Source: Gordius sp. MW1
Taxonomy: Eukaryota; Nematomorpha; Gordioida; Gordea; Gordiidae
Direction: 5' to 3'
Length of the DNA: 64,000 bases
Assembly: GCA_964036665.1 (NCBI GenBank)
Contig: OZ038529.1
Span: 15,818,060 to 15,882,059, forward strand
In this document: in pieces, positions 36,431 through 50,236 of the stretch
Layout of the letters: the number at the start of each line of letters is the position of its first letter
How positions within the stretch are numbered: position 1 is the first letter of the stretch
Position numbers and translations under genes: made by a program
Notes under the pieces: model-generated
The model's database searches: none
What the model saw: only the letters and a program-made list of their open reading frames with translations
What the model was told of the DNA's origin: nothing

Positions 36431-39400
36431 GGCTTACTTTTATATATTTTTTCATGCTCTTTCACATAGAATCGAAAAAAATAAATATTTTTACCTCGAA
36501 ATTTTTCACATATTTTTCTTTCAACCGTATGCATCCGATGAAAGTTGTCGTTTTCAGACGTGGTTTCGATGATAAAAAGTAAAAATTTATCAGAATCAGA
36601 AAACTATTACTTTAAAATCATGATCGCATAGTGCATTTTTGAAAAATTAAGCTCTCACGTTGCGATACAACAAACTAATCGCAACAATAAAACGTTGTCT
36701 TTTGTCAAAATGATAGTTCTCGCAGCTTAAAACCTCTTTTCGGAAGTCAATCGAGGATAATAGGATTCTCAAATTGGCTTACTTTTATATATTTTTTTAT
36801 GCTCTTTCACATAAAATCGAAAAAAATAAATATTTTTACCTCAAAATTTTTAACAAATTTTTCTTTGAACCGTATTCATCCGATGAAAGATGTCGTTTTC
36901 AGACGTGGTTTCTATGATCCCAAGTAAAAATTAGAATCTGAAAACTATTACTTTGAAATCATGATCGCATAGAGCTATTTTCATAAATTAAGCACCCACG
37001 TTGCGATACAACAAACTAATCGCAACAATAAAACGTTTTCTTTTGTCAAAATGATAGTTCTCGCAGCTTAAAACCTCTTTTCGGAAGTCAATCGAGGATA
37101 ATAGGATTCTCATATTGGCTTACTTTTATATATTTTTTCATGCTCTTTCACATAGAATCGATAAAAATAAATATTTTTACCTCGAAATTTTTTACATATT
37201 TTTCTTTGAACCGTATGCATCCGATGAAAGTTGTCGTTTTCAGACCTGGTTTCGATGATAAAAAGTAAAAATTTATCAGAATCAGAAAACTATTACTTTA
37301 AAATCATGATCGCATAGTGCATTTTTGAAAAATTAAGCACTCACGTTGCGATACAACAAACTAATCGCAACAATAAAACGTTGTCTTTTGTCAAAATGAT
37401 AGTTCTCGCAGCTTAAAACCTCTTTTCGGAAGTCAATCGAGGATAATAGGATTCTCAAATTGGCTTACTTTTATATATTTTTTTATGCTCTTTCACATAG
37501 AATCGAAAAAAATAAATATTTTTACCTCAAAATTTTTCACAAATTTTTCTTTGAACCGTATTCATCCGATGAAAGATGTCGTTTTCAGACGTGGTTTCTA
37601 TGATCCCAAGTAAAAATTAGAATCTGAAAACTATTACTTTAAAATCATGATCGCATAGTGCATTTTTGAAAAATTAAGCACTAAGGTTGCGATACAACAA
37701 ACTAATCGCAACAATAAAACGTTGTCTTTTGTCAAAATGATAGTTCTCGCAGCTTAAAACCTCTTTTCGGAAGTCAATCGAGGATAATAGGATTCTCAAA
37801 TTGGCTTACTTTTATATATTTTTTCATGCTCTTTCACATAGAATCGAAAAAAATAAATATTTTACCTCAAAATTTTTCACATATTTTTCTTTCAACCGTA
37901 TGCATCCGATGAAAGTTGTCGTTTTCAGACGTGGTTTCGATGATAAAAAGTAAAAATTCATCAGAATTAGAAAACTATTACTTTAAAATCATGATCGCAT
38001 AGTGCATTTTTGAAAAATTCAGCACTCACGTTGCGATACAACAAACTAATCGCAACAATAAAACGTTGTCTTTTGTCAAAATGAATAGTTCTGGCAGCTT
38101 AAAACCTCTTTTCGGAGTAAATCGAGGATAATAGGATTCTCAAATTGGCTTACTTTTATATATTTTTTCATGCTCTTTCACATAGAATCGAAAAAAATAA
38201 ATATTTTTACCTCAAAATTTTTCACATATTTTTCTTTCAACCGTATGCATCCGATGAAAGTTGTCGTTTTCAGACGTGGTTTCGATGATAAAAAGTAAAA
38301 ATTTATCAGAATCAGAAAACTATTACTTTAAAATCATGATCGCATAGTGCATTTTTGAAAAATTAAGCTCTCACGTTGCGATACAACAAACTAATCGCAA
38401 CAATAAAACGTTGTCTTTTGTCAAAATGATAGTTCTCGCAGCTTAAAACCTCTTTTCGGAAGTCAATCGAGGATAATAGGATTCTCAAATTGGCTTACTT
38501 TTATATATTTTTTCATGCTCTTTCACATAGAATCGAAAAAAATAAATATTTTAACTCAAAATTTTTCACATATTTTTCTTTCAACCGTATGCATCCGATG
38601 AAAGTTGTCGTTTTCAGACGTGGTTTCGATGATAAAAAGTAAAAATTCATCAGAATTAGAAAACTATTACTTTAAAATCATGATCGCATAGTGCATTTTT
38701 GAAAAATTCAGCACTCACGTTGTGATACAACAAACTAATCGCAACAATAAAACGTTGTCTTTTGTCAAAATGAATAGTTCTGGCAACTTAAAACCTCTTT
38801 TCGGAGTAAATCGAGGATAATAGGATTCTCAAATTGGCTTACTTTTATATATTTTTTCATGCTCTTTCACATAGAATCGAAAAAAATAAATATTTTTACC
38901 TCAAAATTTTTCACATATTTTTCTTTCAACCGTATGCATCCGATGAAAGTTGTCGTTTTCAGACGTGGTTTCGATGATAAAAAGTAAAAATTTATCAGAA
39001 TCAGAAAACTTTTACTTTAAAATCATGATCGCATAGTGCATTTTTGAAAAATTAAGCACTCACGTTGCGATACAACAAACTAATCGCAACAATAAAACGT
39101 TGTCTTTTGTCAAAATGCTAGTTCTCGCAGCTTAAAACCTCTTTTCGTAAGTCAATCGAGGATAATAGGATTCTCAAATTGGCTTACTTTTATATATTTT
39201 TTCATGCCCTTTCACATAGAATCGAAAAAAATAAATATTTTTACCTCAAAATTTTTCACATATTTTTCTTTGAACCGTATTCATCCGATGAAAGATGTCG
39301 TTTTCAGACGTGGTTCTATGATCCCAAGTAAAAATTTTAAAGAATCTGAAAACTATTACTTTGAAATCATAATCGCATAGAGCCATTTTCATAAATTAAG

Positions 39401-42318
39401 CACTCACGTTGCGATACAACAAACTAATCGCAACAATAAAACGTTGTCTTTTGTCAAAATGATAGTTCTCGCAGCTTAAAACCTCTTTTCGGAAGTCAAT
39501 CGAGGATAATAGGATTCTCAAATTGGCTTACTTTTATATATTTTTTCATGCTCTTTTACATAGAATCGAAAAAAATAAATATTTTTACCTCAAAATTTTT
39601 CACATATTTTTCCTTCAACCGTATGCATCCGATGAAAGTTGTCGTTTTCAGACGTGGTTTCGATGATAAAAGTAAAAATTTATCAGAATCAGAAAACTAT
39701 TACTTTAAAATCATGATCGCATAGAGCCATTTTCATAAATTAAGCACTCACGTTGCGATACAAGAAACTAATCGCAACAATAAAACGTTGTCTTTTGTCA
39801 AAATGATAGTTCTCGCCGCTTAAAACCTCTTTTCGGAAGTCAATCGAGGATAATAGGATTCCAAATTGGCTTACTTTTATATATTTTTTCATGCTCTTTC
39901 ACATAGAATCGAAAAAAATAAATATTTTTACCTCGAAATTTTTCACATATTTTTCTTTGAACCGTATGCATCCGATGAAAGTTGTCGTTTTCAGACGTGG
40001 TTTCGATGATAAAAAGTAAAAATTTATCAGAATCAGAAAACTACTACTTTAAAATCATGATCGCATCGTGCATTTTTGAAAAATTAAGCACTCACGTTGC
40101 GATACAACAAACTAATCGCAACAATAAAACGTTGTCTTTTGTCAAAATGATAGTTCTCGCAGCTTAAAACCTCTTTTCGGAAGTCAATCGAGGATAATAG
40201 GATTCTCAAATTGGCTTACTTTTATATATTTTTTCATGCTCTTTCACATAGAATCGAAAAAAATAAATATTTTTACCTCAAAATTTTTCACATATTTTTC
40301 TTTCAACCGTATGCATCCGATGAAAGTTGTCGTTTTCAGACGTGGTTTCGATGATAAAAAGTAAAAATTTATCAGAATTAGAAAACTATTACTTTAAAAT
40401 CATGATCGCATAGTGCATTTTTGAAAAATTCAGCACTCACGTTGCGATACAACAAACTAATCGCAACACTAAAACGTTGTCTTTTGTCAAAATGAATAGT
40501 TCTGGCAACTTAAAACCTCTTTTCGGAAGTAAATCGAGGATAATAGGATTCTCAAATTGGCTTACTTTTATATATTTTTTCATGCTCTTTCACATAGAAT
40601 CGAAAAAAATAAATATTTTTACCTCAAAATCTTTCACATATTTTTCTTTCAACCGTATGCATCCGATGAAAGTTGTCGTTTTCAGACGTGGTTTCGATGA
40701 TAAAAAGTAAAAATTTATCAGAATCAGAAAACTATTACTTTAAAATCATGATCGCATAGTGCATTTTTGAAATATTAAGCACTCACGTTGCGATACAACA
40801 AACTAATCGCAACAATAAAACGTTGTCTTTTGTCAAAATGAATAGTTCTGGCAGCTTAAAACCTCTTTTTGGAAGTAAATCGAGGATAATAGGATTCTCA
40901 AATTGGCTTACTTTTATATATTTTTTCATGCTCTTTCACATAGAATCGAAAAAAATAAATATTTTTACCTCAAAATTTTTCACATCTTTTTCTTTCAACC
41001 GTATGCATCCGATGAAAGTTGTCGTTTTCAGACGTGGTTTCGATGATAAAAAGTAAAAATTTATCAGAATCAGAAAACTATTACTTTGAAATCATAATCG
41101 CATAGAGCTATTTTCATAAATTAAGCACTCACGTTGCGATACAACAAACTAATCGCAACAATAAAACGTTGTCTTTTGTCAAAATGATAGTTCTCACAGC
41201 TTAAAACCTCTCTTCGGAAGTCAATCGAGAATAATAGGATTCTCAAATTGGCTTACTTTTATATATTTTTTCATGCTCTTTTACATAGAATCGAAAAAAA
41301 TAAATATTTTTACCTCAAAATTTTTCACATATTTTTCCTTCAACCGTATGCATCCGATGAAAGTTGTCGTTTTCAGACGTGGTTTCGATGATAAAAAGTA
41401 AAAATTTATCAGAATCAGAAAACTATTACTTTAAAATCATGATCGTATAGAGCCATATTTATAAATTAAGCACTCACGTTGCGATACAAGAAACTAATCG
41501 CAACAATAAAACGTTGTCTTTTGTCAAAATGATAGTTCTCGCAGCTTAAAACCTCTTTTCGGAAGTCAATCGAGGATAATAGGATTCTCAAATTGGCTTA
41601 CTTTTATATATTTTTTCATGCTCTTTCACATAGAATCGAAAAAAATAAATATTTTTACCTCGAAATTTTTCACATATTTTTCTTTGAACCGTATGCATCC
41701 GATGAAAGTTGTCGTTTTCAGACGTGGTTTCGATGATAAAAAGTAAAAATATATCAGAATCAGAAAACTACTACTTTAAAATCATGATCGCATGGTGCAT
41801 TTTTGAAAAATTAAGCACTCACGTTGCGATACAACAAACTAATCGCAACAATAAAACGTTGTCTTTTGTCAAAATGATAGTTCTCGCAGCTTAAAACCTC
41901 TTTTCGGAAGTCAATCGAGGATAATAGGATTCTCAAATTGGCTTACTTTTATATATTTTTTCATGCTCCACATAGAATCGTAAATATTTTTACCTCGAAA
42001 TTTTTCACATATTTTTCTTTGAACCGTATGCATCCGATGAAAGTTGTCGTTTTCAGACGTGGTTTCGATGATAAAAAGTAAAAATTTATCAGAATCAGAA
42101 AACTACTACTTTAAAATCATGATCGCATGGTGCATTTTTGAAAAATTAAGCACTCACGTTGCGATACAACAAACTAATCGCAACAATAAAACGTTGTCTT
42201 TTGTCAAAATGATAGTTCTCGCAGCTTAAAACCTCTTTTCGGAAGTCAATCGAGGATAATAGGATTCTCAAATTGGCTTACTTTTATATATTTTTTCATG
42301 CTCTTTCACATAGAATCG
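36431..42318 (+). repeat. Dispersed 17-monomer block, copy 1
   Basis: This stretch of about 5.9 kb returns 18.9 kb to the right at 55333-61222. The anchors ACGTTTTCTTTTG (37033/55935), TTCACAAATTT (37538/56440), ATGCTAG (39115/58017) and GGCTTAC (36431/55333) all give 18902 bp. Later 1-2 bp indels shift the offset to 18904. Between about 40275 and 41100 the two copies differ in monomer content, so exchange has reshuffled one of them. Most units are classes F, G and E. Confidence 0.9.
39181..39524 (+). repeat. Reference monomer, class E (344 bp)
   Basis: Carries GATGTCGTTTTC, GGTTCTATGATCCC, AAAAATTTTAAAGAATC, CATAATCGCATAG and AGAGCCATTTTCATAAATT followed by AAGCACTCACG. It combines an A-like core with a B-like GCACTCACG end. 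It is scattered from about 39 kb to the right edge, including 44 kb, 51 kb, 58 kb, 60 kb and 62-63.9 kb. Confidence 0.88.
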
Positions 42319-45300
42319 TAAATATTTTTACCTCGAAATTTTTTACATATTTTCCTTTCAACCGTATGCATCCGATGAAAGTTGTCGTTTTCAGACGTGG
42401 TTTCTATGATCCCAAGTAAAAATTTATCAGAATCAGAAAACTATTACTTTGAAATCATGATCGCATAATGCCTTTTTGAAAAATTAAGCACTCACGTTGC
42501 GATACAACAAACTAATCGCAACAATAAACCGTTGTCTTTTGTCAAAATGTTAGTTCTCGCAGCTTAAAACCTCTTTGCGGAAGTCAATCGAGGATAATAG
42601 GATTCTCAAATTGGCTTACTTTTATATATTTTTTCATGCTCTTTCACATAGAATCGGAAAATATAAATATTTTTACCTCAAAATTTTTCACATATTTTTC
42701 TTTAAACCGTATTCATCTGATGAAAGTTGTCGTTTTCAGACGTGGTTTCTATGATCCCAAGTAAAAATTTATCAGAATCTGAAAACTATTACTTTGAAAT
42801 CATGATCGCAGAATGCATTTTTGAAAAATTAAGCATCACGTTGCGATGCAACAAACTAATCGCAACAATAAAACGTTGTCATTTGTCAAAATGATAGTTC
42901 TCGCAGCTTAAAACCTCTTTTCGGAAGTCAATCGAGGATAATAGGATTCTCAAATTGGCTTACTTTTATATATTTTTTTATGCTCTTTCACATAGAATCG
43001 AAAAAAATAAATATTTTTACCTCAAAATTTTTCACATATTTTTCTTTGAACCGTATTCATCCGATGAAAGATGTCGTTTTCAGACGTGGTTTTATGATCC
43101 CAAGTAAAAATTAGAATCTGAAAACTATTACTTTGAAATCATGATCGCATAGAGCTATTTTCATAAATTAAGCACTCACGTTGCGATACAACAAACTAAT
43201 CGCAACAATAAAACGTTGTCTTTTGTCAAAATGATAGTTCTCGCAGCTTAAAACCTCTTTTCGGAAGTCAATCGAGGATAATAGGATTCTCAAATTGGCT
43301 TACTTTTATATATTCTTTCATGCTCTTTCACATAGAATCGAAAAAAATAAATATTTTTACCTCAAATTTCACATATTTTTCTTTCAACCGTATGCATCCG
43401 ATGAAAGTTGTCGTTTTCAGACGTGGTTTCGATGATAAAAAGTAAAAATTTATCAGAATCAGAAAACTATTACTTTAAAATCATGATCGCATAGTGCATT
43501 TTTGAAAAATTAAGCAATCACGTTGCGATACAACAAACTAATCGCAACAATAAAACGTTGTCTTTTGTCAAAATGATAGTTCTCGCAGCTTAAAACCTCT
43601 TATGGAAGTCAATCGAGGATAATAGGATTCTCAAATTGGCTTACTTTTATATATTTTTTTATGCTCTTTCACATAGAATCGAAAAAAATAAATATTTTTA
43701 CCTCAAAATTTTTCACATATTTTTCTTTGAACCGTATTCATCCGATGAAAGATGTCGTTTTCAGACGTGGTTTCTACGATCCCAAGTAAAAATTAGAATC
43801 TGAAAACTATTACTTTAAAATCATGATTGCATAGAGCTATTTTCATAAATTAAGCACTCACGTTGCGATACAACAAACTAATCGCAACAATAAAACGTTG
43901 TCTTTTGTCAAAATGATAGTTCTCGCAGCTTAAAACCTCTTTTCGGAAGTCAATCGAGGATAATAGGATTCTCAAATTGGCTTTCTTTTATATATTTTTT
44001 CATGCTCTTTCACATAGAATCGAAAAAAATAAATATTTTTACCTCAAAATTTTTCACATATTTTTCTTTCAACCGTATGCATACGATGAAAGTTGTCGTT
44101 TTCAGACGTGGTTTCGATGATAAAAAGTAAAAATTTATCAGAATCAGAAAACTATTACTTTAAAATCATGATCGCATAAAGCCATTTTCATAAATTAAGC
44201 ACTCACGTTGCGATACAACAAACTAATCGCAACATTAAAACGTTGTCTTTTGTCAAAATGATAGTTCTCGCAGCTTAAAACCTCTTTTCGAAAGTCAATC
44301 GAGGATAATAGGATTCTCAAATTGGCTTACTTTTATATATTTTTTCATGCTCTTTCACATAGAATCGAAAAAAATAAATATTTTTACCTCAAAATTTTTC
44401 ACATATTTTTCTTTGAACCGTATTCATCCGATGAAAGATGTCGTTTTCAGACGTGGTTTCTATGATCCCAAGTAATAATTTTAAAGAATCTGAAAACTAT
44501 TACTTTGAAATCATAATCGCATAGAGCCATTTTCATAAATTAAGCACTCACGTTGCGATACAACAAACTAATCGCAACAATAAAACGTTGTCTTTTGTCA
44601 AAATGATAGTTCTCGCAGCTTAAAACCTCTTTTCGGAAGTCAATCGAGGATAATAGGATTCTCAAATTGGCTTACTTTTATATATTTTTTCATGCTCTTT
44701 CACATATAATCGAAAAAAATAAATATTTTTACCTCAAAATTTTTCACATATTTTTCTTTGAACCGTATTCATCCGATAAAGATGTCGTTTTCAGACGTGG
44801 TTTCTATGATCCCAAGTAAAAATTTTAAAGAATCTTAAAACTATTACTTTGAAATCATGATCGCATAGATCCATTTTCATAAATTAAGCACTCACGTTGC
44901 GATACAACAAACTAATCGCAACAATAAAACGTTGTCTTTTGTCAAAATGATAGTTCTCGCAGCTTAAAACCTCTTTTCGGAAGTCAATCGAGGATAATAG
45001 GATTCTCAAATTGGCTTACTTTTATATATTTTTTTATGCTCTTTCACATAGAATCGAAAAAAATAAATATTTTTACCTCAAAATTGTTCACAAATTTTTC
45101 TTTGAACCGTATTCATCCGATGAAAGATGTCGTTTTCAGACGTGGTTTCTATGATCCCAAGTAAAAATTAGAATCTGAAAACTATTACTTTAAAATCATG
45201 ATCGCATAGTGCATTTTTGAAAAATTAAGCACTAAGGTTGCGATACAACAAACTAATCGCAACAATAAAACGTTGTCTTTTGTCAAAATGATAGTTCTCG

Positions 45301-45353
45301 CAGCTTAAAACCTCTTTTCGGAAGTCAATCGAGGATAATAGGATTCTCAAATT

Positions 45354-45697
45354 GGCTTACTTTTATATATTTTTTCATGCTCTTTCACATAGAATCGAAA
45401 AAAATAAATATTTTACCTCAAAATTTTTCACATATTTTTCTTTCAACCGTATGCATCCGATGAAAGTTGTCGTTTTCAGACGTGGTTTCGATGATAAAAA
45501 GTAAAAATTCATCAGAATTAGAAAACTATTACTTTAAAATCATGATCGCATAGTGCATTTTTGAAAAATTCAGCACTCACGTTGCGATACAACAAACTAA
45601 TCGCAACAATAAAACGTTGTCTTTTGTCAAAATGAATAGTTCTGGCAGCTTAAAACCTCTTTTCGGAGTAAATCGAGGATAATAGGATTCTCAAATT
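45354..45697 (+). repeat. Reference monomer, class G (344 bp)
   Basis: Marks are AAATATTTTACC (one T fewer), GATGATAAAAAG, AATTCATCAGAATTAG, GAAAAATTCAGCAC, AAAATGAATAGTTCTGGC and TTTTCGGAGTAAATC. It is confined to the right half of the array. The inserted A in ATGAATAG shifts the frame and, in some copies with GGAAGTAAATC, leaves a 77-codon frame (40477-40710, 40823-41056, 59380-59613, 61447-61680). This is a by-product of indels and not a coding unit. Confidence 0.88.
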
Positions 45698-47766
45698 GGC
45701 TTACTTTTATATATTTTTTCATGCTCTTTCACATAGAATCGAAAAAAATAAATATTTTTACCTCAAAATTTTTCACATATTTTTCTTTCAACCGTATTCA
45801 TCCGATGAAAGTTGTCGTTTTCAGACGTGGTTTCGATGATAAAAAGTAAAAATTCATCAGAATTAGAAAACTATTACTTTAAAATCATGATCGCATAGTG
45901 CATTTTTGAAAAATTAAGCACTCACGTTGCGATACAACAAACTAATCGCAACAATAAAACGTTGTCTTTTGTCAAAATGAATAGTTCTGGCAGCTTAAAA
46001 CCTGTTTTCGGAGTAAATCGAGGATAATAGGATTCTCAAATTGGCTTACTTTTATATATTTTTTCATGCTCTTTCACATAGAATCGAAAAAAATAAATAT
46101 TTTTACCTCAAAATTGTTCACAAATTTTTCTTTGAACCGTATTCATCCGATGAAAGATGTCGTTTTCAGACGTGGTTTCTATGATCCCAAGTAAAAATTA
46201 GAATCTGAAAACTATTACTTTAAAATCATGATCGCATAGTGCATTTTTGAAAAATTAAGCACTAAGGTTGCGATACAACAAACTAATCGCAACAATAAAA
46301 CGTTGTCTTTTGTCAAAATGATAGTTCTCGCAGCTTAAAACCTCTTTTCGGAAGTCAATCGAGGATAATAGGATTCTCAAATTGGCTTACTTTTATATAT
46401 TTTTTCATGCTCTTTCACATAGAATCGAAAAAAATAAATATTTTACCTCAAAATTTTTCACATATTTTTCTTTCAACCGTATGCATCCGATGAAAGTTGT
46501 CGTTTTCAGACGTGGTTTCGATGATAAAAAGTAAAAATTTATCAGAATCAGAAAACTATTACTTTAAAATCATGATCGCATAAAGCCATTTTCATAAATT
46601 AAGCACTCACGTTGCGATACAACAAACTAATCGCAACATTAAAACGTTGTCTTTTGTCAAAATGATAGTTCTCGCAGCTTAAAACCTCTTTTCGGAAGTC
46701 AATCGAGGATAATAGGATTCTCAAATTGGCTTACTTTTATATATTTTTTCATGCTCTTTCACATAGAATCGAAAAAAATAAATATTTTTACCTCAAAATT
46801 TTTCACATATTTTTCTTTCAACCGTATGCATCCGATGAAAGTTGTCGTTTTCAGACGTGGTTTCGATGATAAAAAGTAAAAATTCATCAGAATTAGAAAA
46901 CTATTACTTTAAAATCATGATCGCATAGTGCATTTTTGAAAAATTAAGCACTCACGTTGCGATACAACAAACTAATCGCAACAATAAAACGTTGTCTTTT
47001 GTCAAAATGAATAGTTCTGGCAGCTTAAAACCTCTTTTCGGAGTAAATCGAGGATAATAGGATTCTCAAATTGGCTTACTTTTATATATTTTTTCATGCT
47101 CTTTCACATAGAATCGAAAAAAATAAATATTTTTACCTCAAACTTTTTCACATATTTTTCTTTCAACCGTATGCATCCGATGAAAGTTGTCGTTTTCAGA
47201 CGTGGTTTCGATGATAAAAAGTAAAAATTTATCAGAATCAGAAAACTATTACTTTAAAATCATGATCGCATAGAGCCATTTTCATAAATTAAGCACTCAC
47301 GTTGCGATACAACAAACTAATCGCAACAATAAAACGTTGTCTTTTGTCAAAATGATAGTTCTCGCAGCTTAAAACCTCTTTTCGGAAGTCAATCGAGGAT
47401 AATAGGATTCTCAAATTGGCTTACTTTTATATATTTTTTCATGCTCTTTCACATAGAATCGAAAAAAATAAATATTTTTACCTCGAAATTTTTCACATAT
47501 TTTTCTTTGAACCGTATGCATCCGAAGAAAGTTGTCGTTTTCAGACGTGGTTTCGATGATAAAAAGTAAAAATTTATCAGAATCAGAAAACTATTACTTT
47601 AAAATCATGATCGCATAGTGAGTGCATTTTTGAAAAATTAAGCACTCACGTTGCGATACAACAAACTAATCGCAACAATAAAACGTTGTCTTTTGTCAAA
47701 ATGATAGTTCTCGCAGCTTAAAACCTCTTTTCGGAAGTCAATCGAGGATAATAGGATTCTCAAATT

Positions 47767-48111
47767 GGCTTACTTTTATATATTTTTTCATGCTCTTTCA
47801 CATAGAATCGAAAAAAATAAATATTTTTACCTCGAAATTTTTCACATATTTTTCTTTGAACCGTATGCATCCGATGAAAGTTGTCGTTTTCAGACGTGGT
47901 TTCGATGATAAAAAGTAAAAATTTATCAGAATCAGAAAACTATTACTTTAAAATCATGATCGCATAGTGCATTTTTGAAAAATTAAGCTCTCACGTTGCG
48001 ATACAACAAACTAATCGCAACAATAAAACGTTGTCTTTTGTCAAAATGATAGTTCTCGCAGCTTAAAACCTCTTTTCGGAAGTCAATCGAGGATAATAGG
48101 ATCCTCAAATT
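47767..48111 (+). repeat. Reference monomer, class F (345 bp)
   Basis: Diagnostic marks are CTCGAAATT, GAACCGTATGCATCC, GGTTTCGATGATAAAAAG (against CTATGATCCCAAG elsewhere), TACTTTAAAATC and AGTGCATTTTTG. This copy has AAGCTCTCACG in the place of AAGCACTCACG, which spoils one outer pair of the second dyad. F is the commonest unit in the right half. The variant GCATGGTGC or GCATCGTGC replaces TAG in some F copies and yields repeated 61-codon frames. Confidence 0.9.
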
Positions 48112-50236
48112 GGCTTACTTTTATAAATTTTTTTATGCTCTTTCACATAGAATCGAAAAAAATAAATATTTTTACCTCAAAATTTTTCACATATTTTTCT
48201 TTCAACCGTATGCATCCGATGAAAGTTGTCGTTTTCAGACGTGGTTTCGATGATAAAAAGTATAAATTTATCAGAATTAGAAAACTATTACTTTAAAATC
48301 ATGATCGCATAGTGCATTTTTGAAAAATTCAGCACTCACGTTGCGATACAACAAACTAATCGCAATAATAAAACGTTGTCTTTTGTCAAAATGATAGTTA
48401 TCGCAGCTTAAAACCTCTTTTCGGAAGTCAATCGAGGATAATAGGATTCTCAAATTGGCTTACTTTTATATATTTTTTCATGCTCTTTCACATAGAATCG
48501 AAAAAAATAAATATTTTTACCTCGAAATTTTTCACATATTTTTCTTTGAACCGTATGCATCCGATGAAAGTTGTCGTTTTCAGACGTGGTTTCGATGATA
48601 AAAAGTAAAAATTTATCAGAATCAGAAAACTATTACTTTAAAATCATGATCGCATAGTGCATTTTTGAAAAATTAAGCTCTCACGTTGCGATACAACAAA
48701 CTAATCGCAACAATAAAACGTTGTCTTTTGTCAAAATGATAGTTCTCGCAGCTTAAAACCTCTTTTCGGAAGTCAATCGAGGATAATAGGATTCTCAAAT
48801 TGGCTTACTTTTATATATTTTTTTATGCTCTTTCACATAAAATCGAAAAAAATAAATATTTTTACCTCAAAATTTTTCACAAATTTTTCTTTGAACCGTA
48901 TTCATCCGATGAAAGATGTCGTTTTCAGACGTGGTTTCTATGATCCCAAGTAAAAATTAGAATCTGAAAACTATTACTTTGAAATCATGATCGCATAGAG
49001 CTATTTTCATAAATTAAGCACTCACGTTGCGATACAACAAACTAATCGCAACAATAAAACGTTTTCTTTTGTCAAAATGATAGTTCTCGCAGCTTAAAAC
49101 CTCTTTTCGGAAGTCAATCGAGGATAATAGGATTCTCATATTGGCTTACTTTTATATATTTTTTCATGCTCTTTCACATAGAATCGATAAAAATAAATAT
49201 TTTTACCTCGAAATTTTTTACATATTTTTCTTTGAACCGTATGCATCCGATGAAAGTTGTCGTTTTCAGACCTGGTTTCGATGATAAAAAGTAAAAATTT
49301 ATCAGAATCAGAAAACTATTACTTTAAAATCATGATCGCATAGTGCATTTTTGAAAAATTAAGCACTCACGTTGCGATACAACAAACTAATCGCAACAAT
49401 AAAACGTTGTCTTTTGTCAAAATGATAGTTCTCGCAGCTTAAAACCTCTTTTCGGAAGTCAATCGAGGATAATAGGATTCTCAAATTGGCTTACTTTTAT
49501 ATATTTTTTTATGCTCTTTCACATAGAATCGAAAAAAATAAATATTTTTACCTCAAAATTTTTCACAAATTTTTCTTTGAACCGTATTCATCCGATGAAA
49601 GATGTCGTTTTCAGACGTGGTTTCTATGATCCCAAGTAAAAATTAGAATCTGAAAACTATTACTTTAAAATCATGATCGCATAGTGCATTTTTGAAAAAT
49701 TAAGCACTAAGGTTGCGATACAACAAACTAATCGCAACAATAAAACGTTGTCTTTTGTCAAAATGATAGTTCTCGCAGCTTAAAACCTCTTTTCGGAAGT
49801 CAATCGAGGATAATAGGATTCTCAAATTGGCTTACTTTTATATATTTTTTCATGCTCTTTCACATAGAATCGAAAAAAATAAATATTTTACCTCAAAATT
49901 TTTCACATATTTTTCTTTCAACCGTATGCATCCGATGAAAGTTGTCGTTTTCAGACGTGGTTTCGATGATAAAAAGTAAAAATTCATCAGAATTAGAAAA
50001 CTATTACTTTAAAATCATGATCGCATAGTGCATTTTTGAAAAATTCAGCACTCACGTTGCGATACAACAAACTAATCGCAACAATAAAACGTTGTCTTTT
50101 GTCAAAATGAATAGTTCTGGCAGCTTAAAACCTCTTTTCGGAGTAAATCGAGGATAATAGGATTCTCAAATTGGCTTACTTTTATATATTTTTTCATGCT
50201 CTTTCACATAGAATCGAAAAAAATAAATATTTTTAC

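Larger units (their letters stand above)
43361..50236 (+). repeat. 20-monomer tandem duplication, copy 1 (6876 bp)
   Basis: Twenty monomers that repeat immediately in the same order. Private marks agree exactly at +6876 bp: CTCAAATTTCAC (43361/50237), GATAAAGATG (44775/51651), ATAGTGAGTG (47615/54491) and GGATCCTC (48101/54977 at ATCC). CATACGATG, TTTTCGAAAG and CCTGTTTTCGG also pair up. I found no mismatch at the marks I compared by eye. The left edge is taken at CTCAAATTTCAC; further left the two contexts diverge (TATTCTTTCA against TATTTTTTCA, then different monomer classes). Confidence 0.95.
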
